DNA from: an uncultured Lachnospiraceae bacterium
GTDB lineage: Bacteria; Bacillota; Clostridia; Lachnospirales; Lachnospiraceae
Length of the DNA stretch: 6,572 bases
NCBI GenBank assembly: GCA_902782815.1
Contig: CACZOS010000418.1
Span: 1 to 6,572 of the forward strand
Reading direction: 5' to 3'
Position 1 is the first letter of the stretch. Each line of letters starts with the position of its first letter. The notes beneath the pieces were generated by a model. The model was not told the origin of the DNA and ran no database searches. It saw only the letters and a list, made by a program, of their open reading frames with translations. The position numbers were made by a program, and so were the translations under genes. Of the stretch, positions 5,820 through 6,572 are shown piece after piece.

Positions 5820-5850
5820 AAGCCCCCGGAAAAAGAATTCCGGGGGCTTT
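5820..5850. terminator. Shared hairpin terminator between convergent genes
   Basis: A 12-bp GC-rich perfect stem, AAGCCCCCGGAA (5820-5831) with TTCCGGGGGCTT (5838-5849), closes a 6-nt loop. It lies 28 nt after the plus-strand stop and 13 nt beyond the minus-strand stop. T-tracts are short on both sides (TTT then A/T-rich sequence on plus; TTATTCCTATTT on minus), so it may work in both directions with moderate efficiency. Confidence 0.85.
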
Positions 5851-5862
5851 AACTATGGTATT

Positions 5863-6572
5863 TTATTTTCCTTCATGCATTTTTTTCTGTGCGGTTGCCA
5901 GCATCAGTTTGATCCGGTTTATCTGGTTGACTTCACTGGCACCGGGGTCATAGTCGATGGCCACGATATTGGATTCGGGATATACCCGGCGAAGCTCTTT
6001 GATCACTCCCTTGCCCACCACGTGGTTGGGAAGGCAGGCGAAGGGCTGGGTGCAAACGATATTACCGGCACCGCCTTTGATCAGCTCCACCATCTCACCG
6101 GTTAAGAACCATCCTTCTCCGGTCTGGTTGCCCAGGGAAACGATGGGATCGGCATAACCAGCCAGCTCCCGGATGTGAGGAGGAGCATCAAAACGTCTGC
6201 TCTTCTTCAGTGCTTTCCTCAGAAAGCCCCGGTAGACTTCTATGGCCGAGATGGCCAGGTTGCAGAGTATTGCCGCTTTAGTGGATTTTCCCAGATACTC
6301 TGACTTGAAGTTGGCATTGTAAAGGCTGTAGAACATGAAATCCAAAAGGTCGGGCATTACCGCCTCAGCTCCTTCGGATTCCAGCAGTTCCACCAGGTGA
6401 TTGTTGGCATCCGGCAGGAATTTTACCAGGATCTCACCAACGATACCCACCCGGGGCTTCTTCTCATCAGTGATGGGAAGGTGGTCAAAATCATGAATGA
6501 TCTGCCTTACATTTTTCCGGAAGGTCAGATAGCTTCCCTTTTCAAGGGATTTGATACAGCGTTTTTCCCATA
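5863..6572 (-). CDS. Acyl-CoA dehydratase activase-related large protein, C-terminal part (partial)
   Basis: The minus-strand frame is open from the right edge to TAA at 5863-5865, giving the last 235 residues; the start lies outside. Visible segments are KPRVGIVGEILVKFLPDANN (visible residues 38-57), LLDFMFYSLYN (75-85), SLGNQTGEGWFLTGEM (145-160), IVCTQPFACLPNHVVGKG (172-189) and a C-terminal VAIDYDPGASEVNQINRIKL. I recognise this as the C-terminal HgdB-like/DUF2229 region of the large (about 1400 aa) proteins in anaerobic Firmicutes that carry BadF/BcrA/HgdC-type ATPase domains at their N-terminus. Those ATPases relate to activators of 2-hydroxyacyl-CoA dehydratases, which use ATP to drive single-electron transfer; the role of these large fusions is not established as far as I know. 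The ATPase and iron-sulfur parts are not in view. The GTG at 6448-6450 is an internal codon, not a start. The gene converges on the plus-strand operon. Confidence 0.86.
   Translation of the reverse strand, partial: WEKRCIKSLEKGSYLTFRKNVRQIIHDFDHLPITDEKKPRVGIVGEILVKFLPDANNHLVELLESEGAEAVMPDLLDFMFYSLYNANFKSEYLGKSTKAAILCNLAISAIEVYRGFLRKALKKSRRFDAPPHIRELAGYADPIVSLGNQTGEGWFLTGEMVELIKGGAGNIVCTQPFACLPNHVVGKGVIKELRRVYPESNIVAIDYDPGASEVNQINRIKLMLATAQKKMHEGK

Noticed and set aside
6448..6450. GTG as the start of the minus-strand gene
   Set aside because: The frame stays open to the right edge and the upstream residues (for example the segment ending DEKKPR) continue the family's conserved sequence, so this is an internal valine codon.
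1..6572. Mobile element, CRISPR, tRNA/rRNA or phage signatures
   Set aside because: Genes are dense and housekeeping-like; I saw no transposase or integrase, no repeat-spacer array, no paired terminal repeats and no tRNA cloverleaf.

Overview
This window looks like core metabolic chromosome from an anaerobic Clostridia bacterium, most likely Lachnospiraceae-like. That is inferred from moderate GC, strong Shine-Dalgarno sites, an ATP-type PEP carboxykinase, a large 2-hydroxyacyl-CoA dehydratase activase-related protein, and a thioredoxin-reductase-like flavoprotein of the kind seen in ferredoxin-rich anaerobes. I see no mobile elements, CRISPR arrays, tRNA or rRNA.

Layout, left to right. (1) Positions 2-451 are the 3' end of polA (+). 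Only 11 nt later comes a 290-aa thioredoxin-reductase-like flavoprotein (463-1335, +). It keeps the redox CxxC and the FAD motifs but its NADPH-binding motifs are degenerate. (2) A 271-nt AT-rich gap holds a sigma-A-like promoter, overlapping palindromes and a possible 27-codon leader ORF, all ahead of pckA (1607-3211, +). pckA ends at a strong intrinsic terminator (3242-3281). (3) A probable four-gene operon follows (+). It encodes a gamma-class carbonic anhydrase (3357-3863), an FMN nitroreductase-family protein (3883-4470), an unrecognised 105-aa protein (4467-4784) and a short pyruvate-kinase-like protein without the C-terminal domain (4811-5791, probable TTG start). (4) A hairpin at 5820-5849 sits between this operon and a convergent minus-strand gene. 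That gene is the C-terminal part of a large acyl-CoA dehydratase activase-related protein (5863 to beyond the right edge).

The middle of the window centres on the PEP/CO2 node: PEP carboxykinase interconverts oxaloacetate and PEP plus CO2, carbonic anhydrase interconverts CO2 and bicarbonate, and the pyruvate-kinase-like protein would act on PEP if active. A coordinated carboxylation/PEP module is an inference from adjacency; pckA and the carbonic anhydrase are separated by a terminator, so they are probably separate transcription units. The items most worth following up are the pyridine-nucleotide-binding loss in the thioredoxin reductase homologue, the single-module pyruvate-kinase-like protein with its small unknown partner, and the pckA leader.
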